Positions 51,795 through 62,326 are shown, numbered from the stretch's first letter. The stretch: DNA of 64,000 nucleotides from Amycolatopsis acididurans (GCF_012328925.1 NZ_JAAXLS010000002.1:310001-374000); one strand, 5' to 3'. Notes: generated by a model from the sequence alone, not told the origin. Numbers and translations: made by a program.

Positions 51795-52462
51795 CGCTTG
51801 GTGTTCTCCTCGTTGCCGTGCGGCGCGAGCCGGCTGAGGACGTCCGCGGTGCTCGCGACCTCCCCGACGGCGAAGGTGGCCAAGGTCAGGGTGACGGCGT
51901 GCAGGGTTTCCGCGCTGAACGCCCCATAGCCCACATCGGGCATCCCACGGCAAGCGGTGGCATCGCCGAGGAACACGACCTGGTAACCCCGGTACATGGC
52001 GTCCGTCGCGGTCGCCCACGCGCAGCCGTTGCTGGCGATGCCGGCGATCAGAACGGTCTCCGTGGCAAGGCCGCGCAGGACGGTGTCGAGGTTCGTCTCG
52101 AAGAACCCGCTCTGGCGATGCTTCTCGATCCGGATGTCGGAGTCGGCATGCGCTAAGAGTGGATACACCTCGACCCCGCTCGTACCGGCGCGAAGCGTCC
52201 TCGGCCGTCCGTGCTCGTCGAGCAGGGGCGCGCCGTTGTCGGCCATCCGCCCCACGTCCGCACCGCTCGGGTCGAACACCTGCTGCACGAACAGCACCGG
52301 TATCCCCAGCACGTGGCAACGTTCGATGAGCGCGTTGACGTTCTCGATGATGTCCCGTCCCGCGGGGAGTTCGAGCGGAGCTCCCTCGGCCAGGAAATCG
52401 TTCTGCATGTCAACGACGAGGAGGGCGGTGTTCCCCGCCGACAGGTCGTATTCGACCGGCAT
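51779..52462 (-). CDS. Isochorismatase-family cysteine hydrolase (RutB/amidase-like)
   Basis: A 227-residue hydrolase. Catalytic Asp in LLVVDMQNDFL (residue about 18), Lys in RIEKHRQSGFF (about 117) and Cys in IAGIASNGCAWATA (about 150). Family members hydrolyse N-carbamoyl or amide bonds, e.g. ureidoacrylate (RutB), maleamate and nicotinamide. In this regulon it probably acts on the ring-opening product of the flavin monooxygenase. It lies 12 bases downstream of the BKACE gene and shares its operon. Confidence 0.88.
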   Translation of the reverse strand: MPVEYDLSAGNTALLVVDMQNDFLAEGAPLELPAGRDIIENVNALIERCHVLGIPVLFVQQVFDPSGADVGRMADNGAPLLDEHGRPRTLRAGTSGVEVYPLLAHADSDIRIEKHRQSGFFETNLDTVLRGLATETVLIAGIASNGCAWATATDAMYRGYQVVFLGDATACRGMPDVGYGAFSAETLHAVTLTLATFAVGEVASTADVLSRLAPHGNEENTKRCKRN

Positions 52463-52474
52463 GACTGGCTCCCG

Positions 52475-53296
52475 TCAGATTGTTTGAAGCCCGAACCCGA
52501 GTTCGGCGGCGAATTTCTCCGAGGTCGAAATCGTCAGGTCGAGGTGACGGGCAAGGGCGGCGGTCCGCTCGACCAACGGGATGTTTCCGTCCGCGAGAAC
52601 GCCTCGGCGCAGGTGAAGTGTGTCTTCCAGGCCGGCGCGGGCATTGCCCCCGAGCGCGAGCCCGATCGCGGTCAGCTCGAGATTACTGCGACCGATGGCG
52701 ATCACCTGCCAGATCGCCCCCTCGGGCAGCCGGCGCACCATGGTCAGCAGGTTCTCGGCAGTCGCGGCCATCCCACCGCGCACTCCCAGGACGATCGAGA
52801 ACTGAAGCCGCTCGGGCAGCAGACCTTCGTCGCGCAGACGCAGGCACACCTCCAGGTGGCCCGTGTCGTAGATCTCCAACTCGGGCAGGATGCCGAGATC
52901 GCGCATGCTGGCAGCGAGCCGCCGCACGCCGTCGGGCGGGTTCAGGAACTGGCCGGTGCCGAACGACATCGAGCACGGGTTGAGTGTGGCCATCTGCGGC
53001 CGGAGTTCGACAAGCCTGGCCCGTTGCTCGAACGGCACGTCCATGCCGACTCCGGTCGAGAGCTGAACGAGGATCGGGCACCGCTCGGCGATGCGGTCCA
53101 TGACCTCACGACCGGTGCGCAGGTCGGCGGTCGGTCGCTGCTGGTCGTCACGCAGATGGATGTGCGCCACGGCCGCTCCGGCCTGGTAGGCCTCGGCGAC
53201 GGCGTCGGCGATCTCCGCCGGCGTGGTCGGAAGGGACGGGTTGTCGGCCTTGGTGGCGATGGGCCCGGTAGGCGCGACGGTGATGGCGACAGGCAT
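52475..53296 (-). CDS. BKACE family enzyme (3-keto-5-aminohexanoate cleavage type, DUF849)
   Basis: A 273-residue TIM-barrel zinc enzyme. AVAHIHLRDDQQRPTADL gives the two zinc histidines; PILVQLSTGVGMD and PELEIYDTGHLE are the further signatures, with the glutamate in LEIYDTGHL. BKACEs condense a beta-keto acid with acetyl-CoA to yield acetoacetate and a CoA ester. It heads the three-gene minus operon behind the operator at 53330-53345, so it is a likely direct target of the TetR at 53354. The specific keto acid is not known. Confidence 0.9.
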   Translation of the reverse strand: MPVAITVAPTGPIATKADNPSLPTTPAEIADAVAEAYQAGAAVAHIHLRDDQQRPTADLRTGREVMDRIAERCPILVQLSTGVGMDVPFEQRARLVELRPQMATLNPCSMSFGTGQFLNPPDGVRRLAASMRDLGILPELEIYDTGHLEVCLRLRDEGLLPERLQFSIVLGVRGGMAATAENLLTMVRRLPEGAIWQVIAIGRSNLELTAIGLALGGNARAGLEDTLHLRRGVLADGNIPLVERTAALARHLDLTISTSEKFAAELGFGLQTI

Positions 53297-53329
53297 GACA
53301 GCCTCCGTGAACGAGGGAATCCCCAGAGA

Positions 53330-53345
53330 CTGTACGTACGTACAG
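53330..53345. promoter_or_regulatory. TetR-type perfect palindrome CTGTACGTACGTACAG (copy 2)
   Basis: A perfect 16-bp palindrome, 33 bases upstream of the BKACE start. The stop of the TetR gene lies only a few bases beyond it. Confidence 0.8.
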
Positions 53346-53353
53346 GTGGAATT

Positions 53354-54001
53354 TCAAGCGGTGATCTCGGCCGCCCAACCCGCGCGGATGAAAGCCCGCA
53401 GGTAGGCCGCCTTGACGGGATTGCTGGTCTTCTCTCCCGCGTCGGGACCGTCTGTGGCGAGATCGCGGAGTCGCACGTCGAACGAGCTTTGCGTCAAAGC
53501 GCCCACGGCGAACAGGTAGGCCCAGCGGTAGAAATCCTCCGAACGGCCCGTTGCGGCGCGCCGGATGGCGGCGATGAACTCCCGGGCCATCGGGTCGAAC
53601 AACTCGCGGACGATGCCGCGATCCTGACTGGACGGATCCGCCGCCTCGCGAAGCACCAGCCTGGCGTACCAGATGTCGTCCGGGCTGTCGTGGAGTTCGA
53701 CCACAGGGTCCACGAACGCGGCAGCGATCCGGTCGAGAGCATCAACGGCATCCGGGTCGACGTCTGCCAGGAGCGCCCTGCGGCGTTCGTTGACGTATTG
53801 GCGACGAAGGAAGATCTCGCGATACAACCGCAACTTCGCCTTGAAGTGGTAGACGATCAGCGACAGCTTCACGCCGGCTTCCTCTGCGATCATTCGCATG
53901 GTCGTGCCGTGGTACCCGTGCTCGGCGAACAAGCGCTCAGCCGCAACCAGGATCTGTTCGCGCCGGTCGACAGAGGAGTCGGCGGTGGCGGCGGGACACA
54001 T
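53354..54001 (-). CDS. TetR-family regulator of the catabolic island
   Basis: A 215-residue repressor. HTH in HGTTMRMIAEEAGVKLSLIVYHF (core MIAEEAGVKLSLIVYHF); C-terminal domain of TetR_C (CerR-like) character, RLVLREAADPSSQDRGIVRE. ATG start. The gene is bracketed by copies of the CTGyACGTACGTACAG palindrome at 53330 and 54118, and a third copy lies 9 kb away, so it is the best candidate to bind all three. Confidence 0.88.
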   Translation of the reverse strand: MCPAATADSSVDRREQILVAAERLFAEHGYHGTTMRMIAEEAGVKLSLIVYHFKAKLRLYREIFLRRQYVNERRRALLADVDPDAVDALDRIAAAFVDPVVELHDSPDDIWYARLVLREAADPSSQDRGIVRELFDPMAREFIAAIRRAATGRSEDFYRWAYLFAVGALTQSSFDVRLRDLATDGPDAGEKTSNPVKAAYLRAFIRAGWAAEITA

Positions 54002-54110
54002 GAGAGCGCTCCTTCGGCAATCGGGAGGCCTGCGAAGGCCTCACCTCGGCGAACGGTTCGAACCACTGTAGCGATGCACCCGAAGCGGAGTCGGGCACGA
54101 CACTTGACCA

Positions 54111-54136
54111 GCAGACTGCACGTACGTACAGTCTGC
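54111..54136. promoter_or_regulatory. TetR-type palindrome (copy 3), extended 26-bp form
   Basis: The core CTGCACGTACGTACAG at 54116-54131 is extended on both sides to a 26-bp palindrome with one mismatched pair. It lies between the TetR gene and the cyclase-like gene, 33 bases before the latter's ATG. Confidence 0.8.
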
Positions 54137-54168
54137 TTCGTCGTCCCGTCCTCCCTGCCGGAGATTTC

Positions 54169-54945
54169 ATGCCCCAAGTGATCGACATCTCGGTCGACCT
54201 GCGTGTCGGCATCGCGTCGGATCCCCCCGCCCTCCTGCCCGAAATCGATTACTACTCCCACCAGGACACCGTCGAGGAGATCCTGTCCTACTTCCCCGGC
54301 GCGACCGCCGACGATCTCCCCGACGGCGAAGGCTGGGCAATCGAGCGTGTGCGGATCACCACCCACAGCGGCACGCATCTCGATGCCCCGTACCACTACG
54401 CATCGACGATGAACCACGGCGCTCGCGCGATCACGATCGACGAGGTCCCGCTCGAGTGGTGCTTCCAGCCCGCCGTGAAGCTCGACTTCCGGCACCTGCC
54501 TGACGGATATGTCGTTACGCCACAGGACATCGACGACGAACTCGATCGCATCGGCCACGAGCTTCAGGCGCTGGAAATCGTGGTCGTCAACACCAGCGCC
54601 GGGGACCGCTACGGCCAGGACGACTACGTCTCCTCTGGCTGCGGGATCGGGCGCGACGCCACCCTGCACCTGCTGGATCAGGGCGTCCGGGTCACCGGAA
54701 CCGACGCCTGGAGCTGGGATGCGCCTTTCGTCTTCACCGCCACCAGGTTCGAGCGCGAGCAGGACGGCTCCATCATCTGGGAAGGCCACAAAGCGGGTCG
54801 CGAGATCGGGTACTGCCACATCGAAAAGCTGCACAACCTCGAGTCGTTGCCCGCCACCGGCTTCAAGATCGCCTGTTTCCCGGTCAAGATTCACGCCGCC
54901 TCAGCGGGATGGACCCGGGCTGTCGCCATCTTCGACGAAGAGTAA
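54169..54945 (+). CDS. Cyclase/kynurenine formamidase-family hydrolase
   Basis: A 258-residue protein with the metal-binding HSGTHLDAPYHY motif (about residues 66-77) and the later His in HKAGREIGYCHIEKLHN. The fold includes kynurenine formamidases, isatin hydrolases and related amide or lactam hydrolases. Isatin hydrolase-like enzymes open N-heterocyclic lactams, which fits the neighbourhood, but the substrate is not defined. It is the first gene of a plus-strand operon after operator copy 3. Confidence 0.85.
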   Translation: MPQVIDISVDLRVGIASDPPALLPEIDYYSHQDTVEEILSYFPGATADDLPDGEGWAIERVRITTHSGTHLDAPYHYASTMNHGARAITIDEVPLEWCFQPAVKLDFRHLPDGYVVTPQDIDDELDRIGHELQALEIVVVNTSAGDRYGQDDYVSSGCGIGRDATLHLLDQGVRVTGTDAWSWDAPFVFTATRFEREQDGSIIWEGHKAGREIGYCHIEKLHNLESLPATGFKIACFPVKIHAASAGWTRAVAIFDEE

Positions 54946-54955
54946 GGAAAATCCA

Positions 54956-55594
54956 GTGAGACTGACCAAGCTCGGTCACGCCTGCGTCCGCATCGAGCAC
55001 GACAACGGCGTCCTCGTCCTCGACCCCGGCGTCTTCACCGACCCCGCGGCGATGGACGGCGCGACCGCAGTGCTGCTCACCCACGAGCACCCCGACCACT
55101 ACCTGCCCGATCATCTCAAGCTGACCGACGCACCGGTCTACACCATCTCCGCAGTCGCGGACCTGATTCGCAAGGACGCGCCCGCCGTCGCCGAACGCAC
55201 CACCGTCGTGGCCCCGGGCGAGGGGTTCCGGGTGGACGGACTGCCCGTCACCACGGTGGGTGAGCAACACGCGGTTCTGCACCCTCACTGGCCGGTGTCT
55301 CACAACTCCGGCTACGTCATCGAGGTCGATGACTCGGTGCTCTATCACCCGGGTGACGCGTTCACCCCGCCTGGGCGGGACATCGACATCCTCCTCGCGC
55401 CGACCTCGGCGCCGTGGGCCCGCGCATACGAGCTGATCGACTTCATGCAGGAGGTCAAGGCACCGGTCAACATCGCGATCCACGACCGGATCTACAGCGA
55501 GGCCGGTGCCGGGATCATCGACATGCAGGCCGGTGCGTTCCTCACGCCGGAGGGCCAGGAATTCAAGCGGCTCAAGGATGGCGAGGACCTCTGA
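54956..55594 (+). CDS. Metallo-beta-lactamase-fold hydrolase (UlaG-like)
   Basis: A 212-residue MBL-fold protein. The metal motif is LLTHEHPDHYLPDHL (about residues 40-54); further ligands include the His of GEQHAVLHPHWP and the Asp of VLYHPGDAF. It has the short layout of the UlaG/L-ascorbate-lactonase-like group. The GTG start follows AAGGAAAATCCA, 10 bases after the cyclase stop. Function likely hydrolysis of a lactone, ester or amide in the pathway; not defined. Confidence 0.85.
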   Translation: MRLTKLGHACVRIEHDNGVLVLDPGVFTDPAAMDGATAVLLTHEHPDHYLPDHLKLTDAPVYTISAVADLIRKDAPAVAERTTVVAPGEGFRVDGLPVTTVGEQHAVLHPHWPVSHNSGYVIEVDDSVLYHPGDAFTPPGRDIDILLAPTSAPWARAYELIDFMQEVKAPVNIAIHDRIYSEAGAGIIDMQAGAFLTPEGQEFKRLKDGEDL

Positions 55595-55645
55595 GGCACA
55601 TTGCGGTGCCGGCGCGCGGGTATGCCACTGCCGGAGGGAGTCGCT

Positions 55646-55996
55646 GTGCACGATCCGCGGTTCAGGGAGAGAGTTCGGGCGCTGACAGCCGCCTTGCGGC
55701 AGCTGGGACTCATCGGGGAAGGCGACATGCTGATCGTGACGTGTGGTGAACACGAAATCGACGGCGCTGTCGCGATGTCGGCCGCGGCGTGCGCCGGCCT
55801 TCGAGTGAAGCGACTGGCGCCGATGTCGGAGCAACTCGTCGCTGCGCTCGAAGCTCGTCCCACCGTGGTGCTGGCGTGCCGGGAAGGCAGCGCCGCGGTA
55901 GCCGCCACGCGGGTGCCGTGCCGCGTATTCGGAGACCACCCCGGCATGGCGTGGCGGCGCATGCTCGAATTGACGCATGCGGGCGGTGCGGCATGA
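55646..55996 (+). CDS. Small protein resembling the start of an AMP-forming ligase
   Basis: A 116-residue protein whose middle (RVRALTAALRQLGLIGEGDMLIV ... GAVAMSAAACAGLRVKRLAPMS) is reminiscent of the opening 100 residues of acyl-CoA synthetases, though no ATP motif follows. The GTG start is set by GGAGGGAG five bases upstream and by a four-base overlap with the flavin reductase. Either a truncated ligase remnant still translated for coupling, or a distinct small protein. Similarity is weak and by eye. Confidence 0.55.
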   Translation: MHDPRFRERVRALTAALRQLGLIGEGDMLIVTCGEHEIDGAVAMSAAACAGLRVKRLAPMSEQLVAALEARPTVVLACREGSAAVAATRVPCRVFGDHPGMAWRRMLELTHAGGAA

Positions 55997-56499
55997 CGGC
56001 CTTGACGGACATGCGGCCGATCGAGCACGTCGGTGGCAGGGAGCTGCGGTCGGCGTTCGCGTGCTTTCCGACGGGCGTCACCGCGTTGTGCGCACACGGC
56101 GAGCACGGGCCTGACGGGATGGCGGCGAGCGCGTTCACGGCCGCGTCACTGGAGCCGGCGTTGGTGACGGTCTGCGTGCAACGGGCCTCCGCGACGTGGC
56201 CACGACTGCGCGCACTGCCGCGCATCGGGGTGAGCGTCCTGGCGGCCGGTCAGGAGGACACGTGCCGCTCGCTGTCGGCCACGACCGGCGACCGGTTCAC
56301 CGGCGTCGCCTGGGAGGCATCGGACTCCGGCGCCGTGTTCGTCACGGGCGCGGTGTCCTGGCTCGAGTGCGTTGTGCACGACGAACTGGAGGCTGGCGAC
56401 CACATCATCGTCGTGCTCCGGATCCAGCGTCTGCTGGCGACACAGGACACCCCTCCGCTGGTGTTCCACGCGAGCCGGTTCCGCTGCCTGACGGGATAA
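55993..56499 (+). CDS. Flavin reductase domain protein (RutF/HpaC-like)
   Basis: A 168-residue FMN/FAD reductase of the flavin_reduct family. AFACFPTGVTALCAHGEHGPDG, AASAFTAASLEPALVTVCVQ and GDHIIVVLRIQ are the typical blocks. It supplies reduced flavin to a two-component monooxygenase, most likely the LLM enzyme at 44815. Last gene of the plus operon; the ATG overlaps the preceding stop by four bases. A hairpin follows its stop. Confidence 0.9.
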   Translation: MTALTDMRPIEHVGGRELRSAFACFPTGVTALCAHGEHGPDGMAASAFTAASLEPALVTVCVQRASATWPRLRALPRIGVSVLAAGQEDTCRSLSATTGDRFTGVAWEASDSGAVFVTGAVSWLECVVHDELEAGDHIIVVLRIQRLLATQDTPPLVFHASRFRCLTG

Positions 56500-56503
56500 C
56501 ACG

Positions 56504-56527
56504 CGCCCTGAGCCCGAGCTCAGGGCG
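56504..56527 (+). terminator. Hairpin after the flavin reductase gene
   Basis: Perfect 10-bp arms CGCCCTGAGC and GCTCAGGGCG with loop CCGA, four bases after the stop. It lacks a T run, as many actinomycete terminators do. Confidence 0.6.
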
Positions 56528-56583
56528 AGGCGCCCGTCGGCGCGCCCAGGGCACACGCCACAGCACGCCTGCCGGTCACCGGA

Positions 56584-56690
56584 ATCACGTCGAGTATCGC
56601 GCCCTCCTCCCCCACATGGCCGCACAGGGCTGGGGCAGGATCGTCAACATCTCCGGTCTCAATGCCCGCCGCACTGGCTCCATCCCCAGC
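56584..56690 (+). pseudogene. Short-chain dehydrogenase fragment
   Basis: A reading frame of about 35 codons encodes LLPHMAAQGWGRIVNISGLN, the usual segment before the SDR catalytic serine, and then loses similarity (ARRTGSIPS). No start or downstream Tyr-x3-Lys is found. It is a remnant inside a gene-poor scar. Confidence 0.65.
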
Positions 56691-56825
56691 ACGATCCGCA
56701 CTGTCGCGGTCTCGTGGAGACCGAGCGCACTGCCCTGCTCGTATGTCGTCGTCTTCGTGTGCTCACTCCGAGCGGTCGCCGTGACCGGCGCGAACCGTGG
56801 CGTAGTGCACTATCAGCGCGCCTTT

Positions 56826-56995
56826 CCGGCACCTCGCCGGTGAGGATCCGGCGGTGATCGTCGGTCGAACACCGCCTCGGTGGTGTCCACGCCCTTGTAC
56901 CCCATCTTGTCGATCTTGCCCGGGATCGTCAGCCCCGGCAGCACCTCGCCATAACCCTCGGGCTTTTCCACCAGGAACGTCGTCAGATACTGATG
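56826..56995 (-). pseudogene. Acyl-CoA dehydrogenase fragment
   Basis: On the minus strand one frame gives QYLTTFLVEKPEGYGEVLPG then LTIPGKIDKMGYKGVDTTEA, a clear mid-domain segment of an acyl-CoA dehydrogenase. After a frame change the adjacent DNA reads RRILTGEVP, matching the usual continuation. No surrounding start, catalytic base or C-terminal domain is present. Confidence 0.65.
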
Positions 56996-57056
56996 CCGCA
57001 GTAACGTGCATCCAGATCACGGATCTCCATGCGGGCGACCCGTGCTTCCGGTTCGC

Positions 57057-57893
57057 TTACACCCGAGCTGCCTCCGGCTGATCGAACGTGACCGCGACCC
57101 GGCCGGAGGCCCGGACCTCGTCGCCCGGCCGCAAGGTGCCCGCGCACGTCACCTCGACCACGGTCACGCAACCGTCCACTGTGGCCGCGTACGCGCCGGG
57201 CGGCGGCAGTGCGGTGTCCGGCGCGACCACGATCTGGCGGCCGCGGCGGTGACCGTCCACACGGTACGGACGGCCCAGCAGGCGCGCCGCCGCTTTCAGG
57301 TCGCCGGTGCGCACGCAGCGCCGGATGTAGGTCGACGAACACGGAGCAGCACCCGTCGGCCGCAACAACGGCACGGCATGCGCCGTGAATCCGAGCCCCT
57401 CACCGAGTTCTCGAAGGGTTGTGACATCGCCCGCGGCGCGGGCGCCGAAAGTGAAGTTGGCCCCGACCACAACGGCGTGCGCGTGCAGCACCCCGGCCAC
57501 GACACGGCGCGCGAACTCGCCCGGACTCAGGCTCGCCAGCTGACGGGTGAACCGCAGGACGCACACCGCGTCCGCGCCGGCCAGGCCGGCGAGCTCGGCG
57601 CGGTGCTCGACCGTGCTCAACGCGCAGATGTCCTTGGCCAGCCCGAGGACGCGGGCCGGATGCGGATCGAAGGTGACCAGCACCAGAGGCAGCCCCCGCT
57701 GATCGGCGAGGCGGCGGGCGTGATCGACCAGCTTGCGATGCCCGCGGTGCAGACCGTCGAACACGCCGATGGTCACGGCCGTCGGACCCAGGTCGGCGGG
57801 AACCTGCTCCAGGCCGTACCAGAGCGTTTCCGACCGCCGCGCCGACCGCTGCAGGTCCAGCGCGTGCGCCTCGTCCTCGGTGGCGAACAACAT
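57057..57893 (-). CDS. FAD synthetase (RibF-like) lacking a recognisable riboflavin kinase domain
   Basis: A 278-residue protein. The FMN adenylyltransferase half is clear: VTIGVFDGLHRGHRKLVDHAR (about residues 40-60), VTFDPHPARVL, and the STYIRRCVRTGD motif with GRPYRVDG. Bifunctional RibF is 310-330 residues with a C-terminal kinase domain; here the last about 65 residues do not show the kinase pattern. It thus probably makes FAD from FMN only. It lies three bases after catB in the phenol operon, where it may boost flavin supply for the hydroxylase. GGAGGAAGTGACCG precedes the ATG. Confidence 0.85.
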   Translation of the reverse strand: MLFATEDEAHALDLQRSARRSETLWYGLEQVPADLGPTAVTIGVFDGLHRGHRKLVDHARRLADQRGLPLVLVTFDPHPARVLGLAKDICALSTVEHRAELAGLAGADAVCVLRFTRQLASLSPGEFARRVVAGVLHAHAVVVGANFTFGARAAGDVTTLRELGEGLGFTAHAVPLLRPTGAAPCSSTYIRRCVRTGDLKAAARLLGRPYRVDGHRRGRQIVVAPDTALPPPGAYAATVDGCVTVVEVTCAGTLRPGDEVRASGRVAVTFDQPEAARV

Positions 57894-57896
57894 CGG

Positions 57897-59018
57897 TCAC
57901 TTCCTCCGGAACGCGCGGATCTGGGCGGGATCGAGCTCGACCCCGAGGCCGGGTCCCTCGGGGAGGTGCAGTCCGTCGTTGTCGTAAACCAGCGGGTCGG
58001 CAAGCATCTCCTCGGCCAGCAACAGTGGGCCGAACAACTCGCTCCCCCATCCGGTGGCCGGACTGGCACAGGCGGCGTGCAACGCCGCGGCCGTCCCTAC
58101 CGGGGACTCGATCGACGTCGCGGCATAACACGGAATTCCGGCCGAGGCAGCGACCTCGGCGATCGCCCGGGTGGCCCGCAGCCCGCCGGACTTGGTGGTC
58201 TTGACCGCGAAGAGCGCGGCGGCGCGCGTGATGACCAGCCGCAGCGCGTCGGCCGGGGTGCGCAGGCTCTCGTCGGCCATGACCGGAATCGGGATGGCCG
58301 CGCTGATGGCGGCCAGGGCCTCTACGTCGTGCGCGGGCACCGGCTGCTCGACCATTTCGATTCCGGCCGCCGCGACCGCCGGCAGATGCGTGAGCGAGGT
58401 CAGACGGTCCCATCGGGCGTTGAGATCGACCCGCACCCCGGCCGTGCCGGCAAGCTTCTCGGCGATCCGCACGACACGGTCGACATCCTGGGCCGGTTCG
58501 AGGGCGCCCATCTTGAGTTTGAAGGACGTATGCATCCCGGAGTCGAGTTTGGCCAGTGCTTCCTCGACCACGGCGCCGGCGGGTTCGGTGCCCAGGGCCC
58601 AGGTGACCGGCACGCTGGTGCGGATGGCCCCGCCCAGCAGGGTGTGCACCGGCACCCCGAGGTGACGCGCCCACGCGTCGTGCAAGGCGACCTCGACCGC
58701 GGTCTTCGCGAACAGGTTGGCCGCCACGACCTCGGAAGCGTCGTGCAGGATGGCGGCGAGCTCGTCCACCCGCCTGCCGTGGAGTACCGGCGCGAGGTAC
58801 CGCTCGACGATCAGCTGCATCGTCTCGACGGACTCCCCGCCCCACCATGGTCCGCCCGGAACCACGCCTTCACCGACTCCGGTGACCCCACCGGCGGTGC
58901 GGACGAAAACGTAGAGCACGGGCTGGGCGTCCATCGTCGCCCGGGCGAACCGATGGGGGCGGCGCAGCGGGATGTCGACGATCACGGTCTCGACGCGGTC
59001 GATGCGCAGCTCGCTCAT
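57897..59018 (-). CDS. catB: Muconate cycloisomerase CatB (enolase superfamily)
   Basis: A 373-residue protein of the muconate-lactonising group. Catalytic lysine pair in SFKLKMG (about residue 165-170), metal ligands Asp in VDLNARWD, Glu in VEQPVPAHD and Asp in VMADESLRT, and the opposing lysine in AVKTTKSGG. It cyclises cis,cis-muconate to muconolactone after catechol 1,2-dioxygenase. The ATG after CGGAGGACTTCG is chosen over an upstream extension. No catC is present in the window. Symbol inferred from adjacent catA. Confidence 0.87.
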   Translation of the reverse strand: MSELRIDRVETVIVDIPLRRPHRFARATMDAQPVLYVFVRTAGGVTGVGEGVVPGGPWWGGESVETMQLIVERYLAPVLHGRRVDELAAILHDASEVVAANLFAKTAVEVALHDAWARHLGVPVHTLLGGAIRTSVPVTWALGTEPAGAVVEEALAKLDSGMHTSFKLKMGALEPAQDVDRVVRIAEKLAGTAGVRVDLNARWDRLTSLTHLPAVAAAGIEMVEQPVPAHDVEALAAISAAIPIPVMADESLRTPADALRLVITRAAALFAVKTTKSGGLRATRAIAEVAASAGIPCYAATSIESPVGTAAALHAACASPATGWGSELFGPLLLAEEMLADPLVYDNDGLHLPEGPGLGVELDPAQIRAFRRK

Positions 59019-59083
59019 CGAAGTCCTCCGTTCGGTGGTGAGCATCGGGAAAGAAGCGCCCGGTCCCGTGCGCGGGGGCAAGG

Positions 59084-59116
59084 GCGCCGGCGCCGGGGGA
59101 TGCCCGGCGCCGGCGC
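59084..59116. terminator. GC-rich hairpin between catA and catB
   Basis: Perfect 14-bp arms GCGCCGGCGCCGGG and CCCGGCGCCGGCGC around GGATG, a few bases past the catA stop on the minus strand. It may attenuate transcription into catB. Confidence 0.65.
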
Positions 59117-59119
59117 TGA

Positions 59120-61565
<2,446 letters not shown>

Positions 61566-61621
61566 CGTCGACTCCTTCGTGTGTGGACTGTGCTGAGTGC
61601 GGCCGGAAAGCCGGGACGTGC

Positions 61622-62176
61622 TCAAACTCGACCAGCCGTGACGGCGGAAAAGAACGAGACACCGCCGTCGGGCCCGTCCGCCGAGCGGTCCCACAGCAGC
61701 GGCCGGTGCTCCTCACCGAGCTGGTGGAACTGCCCTTCGTGGAACAGCAGCGGCCGGCCCGGGTGAACGCGGAACTGCTGAACCTCACCCAGGAACAGGA
61801 CGTGGTCACCGCCGTCGTAGGACCGCCACGGAGTACACGAGATGTGCGCGAGGGTGCCGGCCAGCCGCGGCACCCCCCACTCGTTGCCCCGCGCCCAGCG
61901 GACCTCCTGGTTCGGTCGGCCCGCGAAGTGCAGGGCCAGCTCCTTCTGGCCGGCTTCGAGCACGTTGACCGTGAACGGGCGTGATCCGGCGAGTGCGCAG
62001 AGCCGGGAGCGCCGGTCCAGCGACACGAGCACCAGCGGCGGTTCGAGCGACACCGCCGTGAAGGCGTTGACCGTCGCGCCGTGCGGCGCACCGTCCTCAC
62101 CACGGCAAGTGATCACCGTGACGCCCGTGGCGAAATGCCCCAGACAGCGGCGCAGCTCCTTCGGATCGATCGCCAT
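61622..62176 (-). CDS. Flavin reductase partner of the phenol hydroxylase (HpaC/PheA2-like)
   Basis: A 184-residue flavin reductase. Start block [22 protein letters not shown], then [21 protein letters not shown], and [28 protein letters not shown]. It passes reduced FAD to the oxygenase encoded 56 bases downstream. ATG after GGAGGTGGAATCA. First gene of the minus-strand operon, divergent from the IclR gene across a pair of palindromes. Confidence 0.9.
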   Translation of the reverse strand: MAIDPKELRRCLGHFATGVTVITCRGEDGAPHGATVNAFTAVSLEPPLVLVSLDRRSRLCALAGSRPFTVNVLEAGQKELALHFAGRPNQEVRWARGNEWGVPRLAGTLAHISCTPWRSYDGGDHVLFLGEVQQFRVHPGRPLLFHEGQFHQLGEEHRPLLWDRSADGPDGGVSFFSAVTAGRV

Positions 62177-62191
62177 TGATTCCACCTCCCG

Positions 62192-62228
62192 TGCACGCTC
62201 TCCGTGCATTCTGCACGTTCTCCGTGCA
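62192..62228. promoter_or_regulatory. Two TGCACG-N5-CGTGCA palindromes (IclR-type operator)
   Basis: TGCACGCTCTCCGTGCA (62192-62208) and TGCACGTTCTCCGTGCA (62212-62228) are tandem copies with a 20-bp period differing at one spacer base. They lie in the divergent promoter between the flavin reductase and IclR genes. Confidence 0.8.
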
Positions 62229-62326
62229 CGCCGATTAGCATGACGGGACGCTCCCCTGCCGTCAACCCCGGACCGGCTTGGGCGGACCGAGAATCGGTCT
62301 CGCCAGGGGTGCGCCAAAATGGCGAG

